Positions 46,115 through 55,871 are shown, numbered from the stretch's first letter. The stretch is DNA of 64,000 bases from Eonycteris spelaea (GCA_003508835.1 PUFA01000209.1:2335001-2399000), one strand, 5' to 3'. Made by a program: numbers and translations. Notes: generated from the letters alone by a model not told the origin.

Positions 46115-47250
46115 GTCTGGCAAAGCCGTGAAGCCCGCGCAGGGCACCTTCAGCCGCGTGGGCGGGGCAGGGCGGGCTCGGGCTCCAGCCAGAGGGCGCC
46201 AGCGCCCACCCCGCGCAAACGACCGTAAGGACCTTCTAGGGGCTTCCCGACATTTTCTCAGCGGGGGTTGGGGGCTCAATCCGCTCATAAGCACTGTCTT
46301 TCTTCCAGTACTCTCTACCCAGTTTGCTTCTCGGCCAGTTTCCAGCTGTCGCTGCCCAATCTCCCTGAGCTTCAGAATCAGCCCTCTCCAGTCCGAACCC
46401 CAAGGAGACCCCCACCCCGGATGTGACCCCGAGGAACACCTCCCTGCTGAAGACGGGACTCTTGTGGACAGGCTCCAGAGCTGGGTCTCCAGAGGGTCTT
46501 CATCCCTTCCCGGGCACTCCGAGTGGAAAAGAGAGGGTAAGGAGCTGAGGGCAGAGTGGGAGCCCGAGAGGTGCTGTGCATGGGGGACCAGGAAGGGTGC
46601 GGGGTCAGGGGGAGGAGAAGGGAGGAGGCCAGACAGGGGCTTTCGGTTTCCTGGGGTCTGATTGGAGGTTGGCCCGATGAGTCGGAGCTGGGGGCGCGCC
46701 CGTCTCCGCTGGCTCCAGCAAGAGCCGCTGGCTCGGCCCCTCCCCGGAGCCGCTTTGTCCCGGGTGACGGCGGCGGAGGTTGTGGGGAGGAGCGGGCAGG
46801 AGGCAGAGACCCGCGGAATCACGGACCAGGAGACCGCGAGGCGGGGCGCGTGGCGCACGGCCCCCACCCAGGCCCGCGGGCACCGCGCCCTCCCCCACGC
46901 GCGCTCGCACCGGCGGGCAGGTGAGCTGGCAGCGCCGCGCCCGCAGTCTCCGGCCCCGGTGGACCACCCGAGCCACCGCCTCTGCTTCTTTCGGCGCATC
47001 GCAGACTCTCAGCAGGTCGGTTATGTAACCGCGCCAGCACGCTCACCCCTGCACCCCGTCCTGCCAGGGCTGCGTGTGGCGCGCCCTGGCCGTGCCCCGG
47101 GACCGTGGCAGGGGGCAGGCAAGCGCAACCGGGCTCGAGAGTGTGTAAGGGGCGGCGGCAGGGGTTGGGAGCGGTCTTTGATCCAGACATCAGCCCCTGA
47201 GGCTGCTCTGGGGACTGAGGTATGCCTTGACTCCCTTCTAGAGGGCGCGG
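46115..47250. promoter_or_regulatory. CpG-island promoter
   Basis: The only GC-rich, CpG-dense segment in the window. Within it are GC boxes (GGGCGGGGCAGGGCGGG at about 46160), an inverted CCAAT box (GATTGG at 46660-46665), a GGGCGCGCCCG stretch (about 46690) and GGTGACGGCGGCGG (about 46761). Such islands usually mark a promoter of a broadly expressed or developmental gene, and transcription can run both ways. Open frames up to 319 codons (46040-46999 minus) and 198 codons (46662-47258 plus) cross it in several phases. They look like the expected effect of few stop codons in GC-rich DNA, not coding exons. I cannot name the gene. Confidence 0.75.
46740..46920 (+). other. Candidate non-coding first exon
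   Basis: A strong splice-donor-like sequence, CAG|GTGAGC, sits at 46920/46921 on the plus strand, about 260 bp after the inverted CCAAT box and 150 bp after GGTGACGGCGG. That spacing would suit a first exon starting around 46740-46770. No well-placed start codon with a recognisable protein follows, so it would be mostly 5' UTR. A second donor-like site, AGG|GTAAGG, lies at 46536/46537 and could end an alternative exon. No acceptor or later exon was identified. Confidence 0.35.
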
Positions 47251-47259
47251 GTCTCTAGG

Positions 47260-48655
47260 AGCCCCTTCCCTATACCTAGTGGCCCCAGGGTTCGCCTTCT
47301 CAGTAGCAGCAGCAGGTGCATAAGTGAGGGATATAGAAAGACGACTGTGGTCCCCGGGACTGAGGTTTGAAGTGGTGGTTAGGGGAAATGGACTGGACGC
47401 AGAGAGCAGAGGAAGAAACAGAGAGACTCCTTTCCCAGTGCTTAAAGGAAAGTGCTGGGGAGGAGGAGGAAGGTGCATTGAGGAGCCGCGGGAATTGTCC
47501 TGCCTGGGATTAGCGGTCTTGGGTCATCTAAAAATAACTTCAAGTTTGAAAAGTAAAATAGAAGGAAGCGCAGTGTGGTGAGTTCGTCCTGCCTGTGGGA
47601 TGCTTCATACTAGAAGTCAGGGAACAGGCAAATCTCAGCCACCAGATCCCTCTGCTGCCTCCTGGTCTCACTGGTTTCCAGGGTGTCTCGGTTTGACTTT
47701 TAGTTAATGATTTATTCTCCAAGGCGCTGCAGTCTTTTTCTTATCCCAAAAGGAATCATCTAGCAGAGTGGATGCTTTGAATCTTTCCTATTTTCTACTT
47801 TGGAATAGACGTCTTCAGAGGCCACTTCAGAAGCCAAAGCTTTTAAAAGTATCATTTTAGTAAAAACAAAAGTTTCTGGGCTCCCTTCAACATAACAGTC
47901 TCATAATTGGAGATAAAAGGATGCTAGAGCATTCCAGCCCACACTTCTCCCTTCCTTCAGCAAGAATACCACTTCACCTATCATGCATAGGGAAGCTTTA
48001 GGAAAAGTAGGACATTTAAAATAATGCACTTAAACTTTCACACGTATTACATCAACTATAAAACACAGGACGAATGCATCACAGGCACAGGGCAACACTT
48101 GGTAACACTTCCCATCCTCCATTTTGGGGACACAACAAAGTTGGAAAAACCTAGAAGCTGGAAAGGATCAAGAAGCAGGTCAGGGTTGACTGTAGAACAA
48201 GGCAGGACGGTGAACATTTGGCTGCTTTTCAGTCTATGCATTGATTTTCTTTAGCCTTAGAGCTATTATCTTAAGTATGATCAGTCATTGAGTTGAATTT
48301 GTCTAAAATGTGAATTGCAATTTGCTTTCGAAGCAATTGCGATCATATCTGCTAGTTTAGTCCATAGAATTTTGTGAGAGAAAAATGTCCTCTACTCGAG
48401 CTGCAGGATTCCAAGAGCTTTCAAAATGGCATGTGTGTGCAGGTCCTGCAGAACCCAACTCAATTTGGAAGGATGTGGCTCTCTCTCTAATAATGAACAT
48501 TTAATATGCATAAGTGGGAACTTGAGAGCTCTGTCATTTGCAAATAGATATCAAACTCTTTTAAAAACCACTTGAATAATCATTTGCAACTAGTCATATA
48601 TATTGCAGAAACTAGTTTTGTTGAGACTAACTTTGATAGTTGCTGTGGTCTCATT
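47260..48655. other. No recognised feature; flank of CpG island
   Basis: GC content falls steadily from 47300 on. This would be intron 1 if the plus-strand promoter reading is right. No further exon or repeat recognised. Confidence 0.4.
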
Positions 48656-48659
48656 TTTT

Positions 48660-49437
48660 GTACTTTCTGTATCATGCCCTCAGTTTATCAACAGTTATTT
48701 GTTAAGCATCTACTATGTGCTGTGTAGGCCCTGTGTTAAAGACTAAATGAATGAGGTCCAGGCCTTTCGGAAATCCATTTAGCAGATAAGGATAAGAAAA
48801 TAAATGATAGTGATCAGCGTGGTGAGTGTTTAATGGAAATAAGAACAAGTTCAGTGAGAGCCCAGGAAACGGAGGGTAGAGAGAATCTGGAAGAGTCTGC
48901 AGAGAACTTTACATATGGACTGGATCCCAGTAGGCACTAGGAGTCCTCCATAGAGGGGACTAGGCGTTCCATGTTCAAAGAATGTCTAGGTGTTCTGAAG
49001 TGAGGATTTGGCAGGAGAGTTTGGCAGGGGAAGGGAGTGGTTCAGTTCACCTGGATTGTGATTATACCCTGTTAAGAGGAGAAACCACGCAGAAGAAATG
49101 ATTTGATCTAATTTGTGTTTCGCAAAAGTGACTTTGGAGGTGGTGAGTAGGTGGGATTAAAAGAGGAATGAGCTCAGATTTTAGACTACTGGAGTGGTCC
49201 AGACCAAAAAGAAAAAAGAAAAAGAAAAAAAAAGTAAAAGGAAGAAAGAAAGAAATTAATTGTTCCTGAGCCAGGTGGAATAGGGAAAGAGAAGAGAAAT
49301 CTACAGAGAGCCATCGAAGAGGGAGGATCAGTGGCACTAGGTCATCAAGTGTGTGGTGGTGTGTAAGGATAAGAATAGGTGTCTAGATATGGTTGAACTT
49401 TTAACTGAGTTAGAAAGTAAATGAGAACAAGTAGTTT
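48660..49437 (-). mobile_element. L2 LINE (reverse), left part
   Basis: Reverse L2: TTATTTGTTAAGCATCTACTATG, TGCTGTGTAGGCCCTG, AGATAAGGATAAGAAAATAAATG, CAGTGAGAGCCCAGG, TTGGCAGGGGAAGGGAG, AAATGATTTGATCTAATTTG and TGGAGTGGTCCAGACC. The element seems to continue after the L1 at 51855-51955. An A-rich GAAAA tract (49205-49257) interrupts it. Confidence 0.55.
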
Positions 49438-49608
49438 TTAGAAAGAAGAAAAAATTCAACTGAAAGCTTTCCCTCTATGATCAGGAACAAGACAAGGATG
49501 TTCACTCTTGCCACTTTTATGCAGCATAGTACTGGAAATTCTAGAATATTTAGGCAAGAAAAAAAAAAGAGAGAGACAGCTAAATTAGAAGGGAAGAAAT
49601 TTGGATGT

Positions 49609-49680
49609 GGTTCCATAGTGCAGTGGTTAGCATGTCTGCTCTTCACGCAGAAGGTCCTGGGTTCGTGGCACAGTGGAGCC
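49609..49680 (+). pseudogene. tRNA-Val-like head of the SINE
   Basis: 72 bp, co-linear with tRNA-Val(TAC). Residue 33 is C and the anticodon reads TTC. The 3' half of the T-stem no longer pairs, so this is not a working tRNA gene. Confidence 0.85.
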
Positions 49681-49690
49681 ACAGTCCATG

Positions 49691-49750
49691 GTCTATGGCC
49701 ATGCCACCCAGAACAAGCCCAATGTCTGATCTCAGATGCTAAGCAGAGTC

Positions 49751-49782
<32 letters not shown>

Positions 49783-49807
49783 TAGGAAGACCAGGTGCTG
49801 TAAGCAT
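49691..49807 (+). pseudogene. 5S rRNA-derived body of the SINE
   Basis: Starts GTCTATGGCCATGCCACCC and ends CCAGGTGCTGTAAGCAT. Several substitutions and a 4-base gap after AAGCCCAATG separate it from the 5S gene. It lies inside a retroposon and is not a genuine 5S gene. No T-run terminator follows directly. Confidence 0.9.
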
Positions 49808-50597
49808 AAATAATAATAATAAATAACAAAATAAATAAGTGAGTTAGAAAGGAAGAAATAAAACTCTTTATTGGCAGATGATATGATATTATGTATAGAA
49901 AACCTTGAAGATTACACACACAAAAGTGTTAGAACTAATACATGAATTCAGTAAAAGTGCAGAATTCAATCAATATACAAAAATCAGTTACATTTCTATA
50001 TATTAATAATGAACTATCAGAAAGAGGAATTAAGAAAATAATCTCGTTCACAATTGCATCAAAAATAATAAAATATGTAGGAATAAATTTAACCAAGAAG
50101 TTAAAGACACTGTAAATCATTACATTGATGAAAGAATTAAAGAATATACAAATAAATGGAAAGGTATTACATGCTCATGGATTGGAAGAATTAATATTAT
50201 TAAAAATGTTCATATTACCCAAAGCCATCTGCAGATTCTATGCGATCCCTATCAAAAGTCCAATGGCCTTTTTTATAAGAGAACAAACGATACTAAAGTT
50301 TATATGGAATCCCAAAACCCCTGAATAGCCAAAGCAAACTTGAGAAAAAGAAATAAAAAACAACAAAGCCGGAAGCATCACACTTCCTGATTTCACACCC
50401 TATTATGAAGCTATAGTAATCAAAACAGTATAGTATTGTCATTAAAAACAGACACATAGATCAATGAGACAAGAGAGAGCCCAGAAATAAACCCATGCCT
50501 CTTTGGTCAATTAATTTATGAAACAGGAGCCAAGAATATCCAATGGGAAAAGGCTGGTCTCTTCAATATGATGCTGGGAAAACTGAACAACCATATG

Positions 50598-50628
<31 letters not shown>

Positions 50629-51854
50629 GCCAGGCTACTATCTTACACCATACACAAAAATCAACTCAAAGTAGATTAAAGACTTAAACATACGACCTGA
50701 AAGCATAAAACTCCTAGAAGAAAATATAGGGGTAAGCTCTTTGCCATTGGTTTTGGCAATGATATTTTTGATTCATTAGCAAAGCAAAGGCAACAAAAGC
50801 ACAGTAAACAATGGGGTTTTGATAAGAGGTTAATATCCAAGATATGTAAAGAACTCGTACAACTCCACAGAAAAAAAAAAATCTGCTTTTAAAAATGGAT
50901 GGAAGAACTGAATAGATATTTTTCTTAAGAAGACATACAAATGGCCAGCAGGTACATTCAAAGGTGCTTTAACATCATTAATCATCAGTGAAATGCAGAT
51001 CAAAACCACAATAAAATATACCACTTCACACCTATTAGAATGGCTAGTATCAAAACAAAACAAAGAACAAGAGATAAGAAGTGTTGGTGGGGATGTGGAG
51101 AAAAGAAATCCTTGTGCACTGCTGGTGAAAATGTAGGCATTATGGAAAATAGTATGGAGATTTCTCAACAGTTTAAAATGTAGAACTACCATGTGATCCA
51201 GCAATCCACTTCTGGGTATTGATCTGAAGAAAACAAAATCACTATCTCAAGAAGATATCTGTACCTTCATGGTCATTGCAGCATTAGTTACAATAGCCAA
51301 GATATGGAAACAACCTAAGTGTTCATCAGTGGACAAATGGAATATTATTCAGCCATAAAAAGAAGGAAATCCTGCCATTTGCAACAACGTAGATGGACCT
51401 TGAGAGCATTATGCTAAGTGAAATAGGTCAGAGAAAGACAAATATTTCATAATCTTACTTATATGTGGAATCTAAAAAAACAAACAAACAAACCATAGAT
51501 ATGGAGAACAGATTGGCCATTGACAGTGGTGGTGATGGGGTGGGGGGGATGGAGGTGGAAATGAGTGAAGGTGGTCAAAAGGCACAAACTTTAAATTATA
51601 AGTTCTGGGGATGTGAGGTACAGCATGGTGATTGTTGTTAATTATACTGCATTGTGTAACTGAAAGTTGCTAAGAGAGTAGGTCAGAAAGTTCTCATCAG
51701 GATAAAAAGTATGTAACTATGTGAAGACGATAAATGTCAACTATTGCGGTACTAATTTTGCAATATATATGTATACCAAATCCTTGTGTGGTACACCGAA
51801 ATCTGATACAATGTTATATTAATCATATGTCTATAAAACTGGGGAAGGGGAAGG

Positions 51855-51955
51855 AAGTAAATAAGGAAGAATAGTTTGAGATAGATAGGGAATTTTGACT
51901 TTGAACATCAAATGAAAATGCTCAGTAGGCACTTTTAGCTTTTAAAGATAATTTC
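51855..51955 (-). mobile_element. L2 LINE (reverse), right part, tentative
   Basis: AGATAGATAGGGAATTTTG, AAATGCTCAGTAGGCACTT look like the continuation of the reverse L2 interrupted at 49437. Confidence 0.4.
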
Positions 51956-52134
51956 TTTATTCCTGGTGCTAACCTTCTACTTATTTCATTCACCTTAGTT
52001 CCTGACACTGTCTAGGGCTACCTTTGGAGAACAGAGAGAGAATTTGATAGCAGGAAGTTTTTTCTACCTTCTTCCTCCAAAGCGAAAATATTAAATGCTA
52101 ATTATCTGAACTAGTAGTATTAATAATAGTAGTA

Positions 52135-52365
52135 ATAATAGTATTAATAAGATTTATTCACTGCTTACTATATGCTGAGCACAAAGAAGTTAGAGTCCTA
52201 CATAATCACATTTGATTCTTACAATAACCTTATGAGGCAGACACTATTGTTATTCTCATATAATTAATAGGAAACCCAAGGCAAAGAGAGAGTACCTTAT
52301 CTAGGCCACACAATTAATAAGAGGTGCACCTGGGGTTCAGGCTCAAGCAGGCTGACCAACACTCT
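52135..52365 (-). mobile_element. MIR SINE (reverse)
   Basis: Reverse MIR: TTCACTGCTTACTATATGC, TTACAATAACCTTATGAGG, CAGACACTATTGTTATTC, CTAGGCCACACAATTAATAAG and GGGTTCAGGCTCAAGC, with an AAT-rich tail upstream (52112-52150). Confidence 0.85.
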
Positions 52366-52459
52366 GAATTGCCAGCATGAATTAATAACATTGAAATAAT
52401 TTCTATGTAGCCTAGAATGTGTTTTGGACCCTGTGTTTGAATATTGTGGCTGATGCTGT

Positions 52460-52595
52460 AGAAGAGAACAAGACTGACTCAGGAGCCCTGACTCTCATCT
52501 GGGAATGCACCTGACTTATTATGTGACCTCTGCAAAGTCACCTCCCCTTTCAGACTTTCATTATTTTAAATATGCATGTTAATCAGAGAAGAGAT
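52460..52595 (+). mobile_element. MIR SINE fragment
   Basis: GACTCAGGAGCCCTGACTC, CACCTGACTTATTATGTGACC and GCAAAGTCACCTCCCC follow the plus-strand MIR. Confidence 0.65.
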
Positions 52596-52844
52596 AGATG
52601 AAATTATCTCTAGAGTCTCGGCATTCTGAAGTTATCCCATCTTGTCTCAAATTTTAGCATCGATTTGGATTAAAATCGTACTTCTTGGTCACTTTTAGAA
52701 TAGGGATATTTCCAAGAGGATGAACTCTAACGGTGGCCTATCCTCAACAGCTTGATGTGAACTAGTTCATAGAGCAGGTGCTGCTCAGGGTGCCTGATGT
52801 TGGGGGGATCCCTGTTTGGAGCGTAGAAACAGATGAACGCTAAA

Positions 52845-53010
52845 GTAGAGGAATCTCCGTAGTCACCGACCAATTTCTTTGTTTTAGACCTGTCACAAAT
52901 TCTGAGACTTAGTTTCTTCATTTCTGAATAATTGGGGTGATTAATACACGTGTTGGAAGGCTGTTGTAGGGAGTGAAACAGATAATGTAAAGCAGGCACA
53001 ACACACAAGT
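52845..53010 (+). mobile_element. MIR SINE fragment
   Basis: GAGACTTAGTTTCTTCATTTC, TGAATAATTGGGGTGATTAA, GGAAGGCTGTTGTAGGG and AAAGCAGGCACAAC match the plus-strand MIR core to tail. Confidence 0.65.
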
Positions 53011-53029
53011 CTGCCTAATTGAAGATGCT

Positions 53030-53965
53030 CCGTAAATGGGAGCCTCACCCCTTGCCCCCAGGGCTACATGCACAGAAGGAAGGTAGAGCATTTCTGAATA
53101 AAAACTTCTCTCTACTCATAGTTTTGCTAATGAACATTAATGAACATCTGTTATCTTAGAAAGTAATATATATTGCAAATATAAAAGCATACAACACATT
53201 AAATACCATTTAAAATGTGAATCTCAATTTATTATTAATAAATTACCCTCTTAGATATAAAGAAGCTTCAACACAATGTTTTAAACTCTTTCTTTGTCAG
53301 CTTTTAAATAGGCCAAGATTGCTGTATAGAAATAGTATTGCCCAGGGTTGGTGATCCTGTATTCCATTATGAAGGCATTGGCTATACAGGAGATGGAATA
53401 ACTTCCAACTTTTATGCGTCTGTGTGTGGACTGTGCTTTTATCTTCATGATCTTTCTTACTTTGCCTATAAATCTTCACTGCCCTTGTGTCTTTTTTGTG
53501 CTACAAACTGCCAGGTGTCATATATTATAGTTTTAATTAAATGAGTTCAGTATTTTTTTAAAAGATGGAAGCAGCCTTAAACTCAACCGAAGCTTTTTCT
53601 AAGTTCCTTACAACAAACAAACAAAAAAAAGTGTGTAATTGAGAATGGTACTTTCTGGAAGTTAAAGAAAAGTTTCAAAATAGCTCAAACTTCCTGCATT
53701 TCAGAATGCCCACAGAAATAATTTTCTATAGTAAGGATGGAAAGGGGCTTATTTTCTTATCTGATTTCCCTATATAAACTGACTTTGAAATGGATAAAAC
53801 ATGGGTTCCAAAGCTTTGGAATGTTTGCATAAGAAGGTACCGTAATGGTCGCTGTTAGACAAAAAATTGTATAGTTGAGAGCTACATTCTAGTTTTTATT
53901 ACTGTTGCCTTAGTTCATTGTGGGAATAACCACTTTATTATTTCATGTGATTGAGATACGCATGT
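53030..53965. other. No recognised feature
   Basis: AT-rich sequence. The 68-codon plus-strand frame at 53338-53544 is not recognised. Confidence 0.4.
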
Positions 53966-54029
53966 TAGAAAATATTATAAATTCTTTGAGGGCCTGGGCC
54001 ATGCTTTAATACTCCTCTTACAGTGTTGA

Positions 54030-54420
54030 GACTAAAGTATAAAAAGCATGGACTTGGCATTAAAAGGCCTGGCTTCCCGTCCTGGCACTGTCAAATCCCA
54101 GCTATGTAACCTTGAGCTTCCCACTGACCTAGCAGTCACAGGAGCTGGCATTTGTTGAATGCTGCCCTGTTCAAGACATTGTGCTCAGCATACTGCATGT
54201 GTCATTTCATTTAATCCTTACAACAACTCCACCATGTGGGTATTATTATCACTATTTACAGATAAGCACGACTTGAGGATTAGGCAGAGTAAGCCACTCA
54301 GGGTTGGGTCTCTGAGTTGCAATTTTCTTATATGTACAATTAGGAAAATAATACCTGATTTCCCCATCTTACAGAGTTGTGAGGCTGAAATGCTATGAGT
54401 CTGTGAATTTGCACTCATGC
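54030..54420 (+). mobile_element. MIR SINE interrupted by another MIR
   Basis: Left part about 54030-54135: AAGCATGGACTTGGCATTAA, TCCTGGCACTGTCAAATCCC, TATGTAACCTTGAGC. Right part about 54305-54420: GTCTCTGAGTTGCAATTTTC, TTATATGTACAATTAGG, ACAGAGTTGTGAGG. They line up as one plus-strand MIR broken in its core. Confidence 0.75.
54140..54300 (-). mobile_element. MIR SINE (reverse) inside a MIR
   Basis: CATTTGTTGAATGCTGCCC, TTGTGCTCAGCATACTGC, TTTAATCCTTACAACAACTCC and TATTTACAGATAAGC read as reverse MIR, replacing the core of the enclosing element. Confidence 0.75.
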
Positions 54421-54424
54421 TATG

Positions 54425-55075
54425 CTCTTCACAGATGTGAAGAATGATTGTTACAGTAGGGACCTCCCAAGAGGTCAATTATAGTTGGGCCTGTTATAGC
54501 TCCAGGTCTAGGAGGGGAGAGAGGTCCACTATATAAAAGAGGCTTTTATAGAATGCATTAAGGAAACAGTATTTCCTTGCCTTGTTCTTTGGTCGTTTAC
54601 GACACCTGTTTCTTTCAAGGGTAATTACTTGATGTCAGTACCAAGACTCCGCTAGGCCAGGCCAGGAGGTGACTGTGGCACTGTGTACTGCTGATGAAGG
54701 GGAGAGGAGAGCACAGTTTACACAGAGGAGGTACTGCCAGAGGGATGTTTCAGTATAAACAGAGAAGGCTGAAAGTCAAAGTCAAAGTCGAGGAAGGCAT
54801 AGGCATGAGGGGGAACGTAAGAAGTTATCCCCAGGGTTTATGTCCAGTGTGAGTGACAGGTAGGATGTGGAATCTGTTCAAGAGGCTCATCATATTTCCC
54901 AGTGTCTGCTGAGGTCTGTCCACGCAGCAGAAAAACTAGGGACCCTCTGCCCTGATTATTTGAATCACTTCTGTTACTTGGGCATATGTGCTTTCTATAA
55001 AATCTTTGGAAAAGACAAAATATAAATATTATTACAATAATGTAAATATAATAAAAGAAAATTAAAATCACATTT
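54425..55075. other. No recognised feature
   Basis: Unique-looking sequence, moderately GC-rich between 54500 and 54960. No domain or repeat recognised. Confidence 0.4.
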
Positions 55076-55348
55076 TACCATGAGCAAATGATAATTACTG
55101 TTAACATTTTGGCATATTTCCTTTCAGTCTTTTTTTTTAATACACATATTTTTGTAGAATTGGGATCGTACTGTACATAGAATTTTGTATCCTGTGAATT
55201 GCACCATTTTAAATAACTTTTCTTGTAAAGTTAATAATCTTTATGAACATAGTTTTCAGTAGCCGCATAACATCCCCATGTATGATTTTAACCATTTACC
55301 TTATCTCCTGCTGTTGGACGTTTAGATGGCTCTCAGTTGTCCAAAATA

Positions 55349-55871
55349 TCAAAAATAATGCTGCTGCTGCTTCTTCTTCTTCTTCTTCTTCTTTCTTCTT
55401 CTTCTTCTTCTTCTTTCTTCTTCTTCTTCTTCTTCTTCTTCTACTTCTTCTTCTTATTTATTAGTTTCAAGTATATGGTATGTTGGTTAAATATTTATGT
55501 AATTTATAAAACTATCCCCCTGATTGCTCCTTCTCTCCTCTGGTTTTCCACCTAGCCAATATATTAATGCTAACTGCATTCCATATGCTGTGCTTCCCAT
55601 CTCCATGACCAAGTAATTTGTAATTTGTACTTCTTTAACCCTTCATTCCATTCTCCCAGACCCTCTTCCCTCTGTCTATTACCAGATTGTCCTCTATATC
55701 TGTGAGTCTATTTTTGATTAGTTTGTTCTTTTCTTCCTTAGATTCCGCATATAAGTGAAATCATATGGTGTTGTGTTTATCTTTCTCTGACTTATTTCAT
55801 TCAGCATAATAACGTCTAAGTCCAGCCACATCATTAAAAATGGTAGGATTTCATTCTTCAAAAATAATGCT
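55349..55871. repeat. Perfect 14-bp target-site duplication
   Basis: TCAAAAATAATGCT occurs at 55349-55362 and again at 55858-55871, flanking the minus-strand L1. Removing the insert and one copy gives continuous old L1M text. Confidence 0.93.
55363..55857 (-). mobile_element. 5'-truncated LINE-1 (reverse) with (GAA)n tail
   Basis: On the minus strand it runs from the ORF2 end (ATTATGCTGAATGAAATAAG, ATTTCACTTATATGCGG) through a 3' UTR (AATCTGGTAATAGACAGAGG, AGAGGGTCTGGGAGAATGG, ATACCATATACTTGAAAC) to a tail. The tail has changed into about 90 bp of GAA repeats (CTT on the plus strand, 55363-55455). A perfect 14-bp duplication flanks it. The open frames of leucine and serine/phenylalanine runs across the CTT tract are artefacts. 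Confidence 0.92.

Larger units (their letters stand above)
49601..49843 (+). mobile_element. Hybrid tRNA/5S rRNA SINE (fruit-bat MEG-TR type)
   Basis: A retroposon built from two RNA polymerase III genes. The head (49609-49680) follows tRNA-Val(TAC): acceptor arms GGTTCCA and TGGAGCC, D-arm TAGTGCAGTGGTTAGC, anticodon stem TCTGC/GCAGA. The anticodon position reads TTC instead of TAC, and the B-box/T-arm is damaged (GGTTCGTGGCA). Next, 49691-49807 is a copy of 5S rRNA, 117 bp against the usual 121, with one 4-base gap. Box A text GCTAAGCAGAGTCGG (49738) and box C text GATGGGAGACCACCTAGG (49769-49786) are well kept. An (AAT)n-rich tail follows. No protein is encoded; such elements move with L1 enzymes. 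The match to the fruit-bat MEG family is from memory. Confidence 0.88.
49585..49859 (+). repeat. 16-bp target-site duplication of the hybrid SINE
   Basis: TTAGAAGGGAAGAAAT at 49585-49600 and TTAGAAAGGAAGAAAT at 49844-49859 differ at one base and flank the SINE. Removing the insert and one copy restores continuous L1 text. Confidence 0.93.
49438..51854 (+). mobile_element. 5'-truncated LINE-1, host of the hybrid SINE
   Basis: L1 from the middle of the RT domain to the 3' end. TTTCCCTCTATGATCAGG and ACAAGACAAGGATG encode the GTRQGC-type motif. The catalytic box reads LADD at 49871-49882, with both aspartates kept. ORF2 runs on as broken frames (for example 50125-50328), with an A-run expansion near 50603-50630. 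The 3' UTR follows 51480 (GATATGGAGAACAGATTGGCC, GATGGGGTGGGGGGGATGG) and ends near GAAACTGGGG. Candidate target duplications at 49415-49437 and 51855-51877 agree in about 18 of 23 positions. A SINE occupies 49601-49843. Confidence 0.85.

Noticed and set aside
46040..46999. 319-codon protein gene on the minus strand
   Set aside because: Proline/arginine/serine-rich with no domain, lies across a CpG island, and frames of similar length occur in other phases and on the other strand.
49609..49680. A tRNA gene with anticodon TTC
   Set aside because: It lies inside a SINE with target duplications, its T-stem no longer pairs, and residue 33 is C instead of T. It is a retroposon head, not a tRNA gene.
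49691..49807. A genuine 5S rRNA gene
   Set aside because: It has a 4-base gap and many substitutions, is joined to a tRNA-like head, and is flanked by a target-site duplication.
55243..55555. Leucine- and serine/phenylalanine-rich frames
   Set aside because: They are translations of the CTT tract that is the tail of a minus-strand L1.
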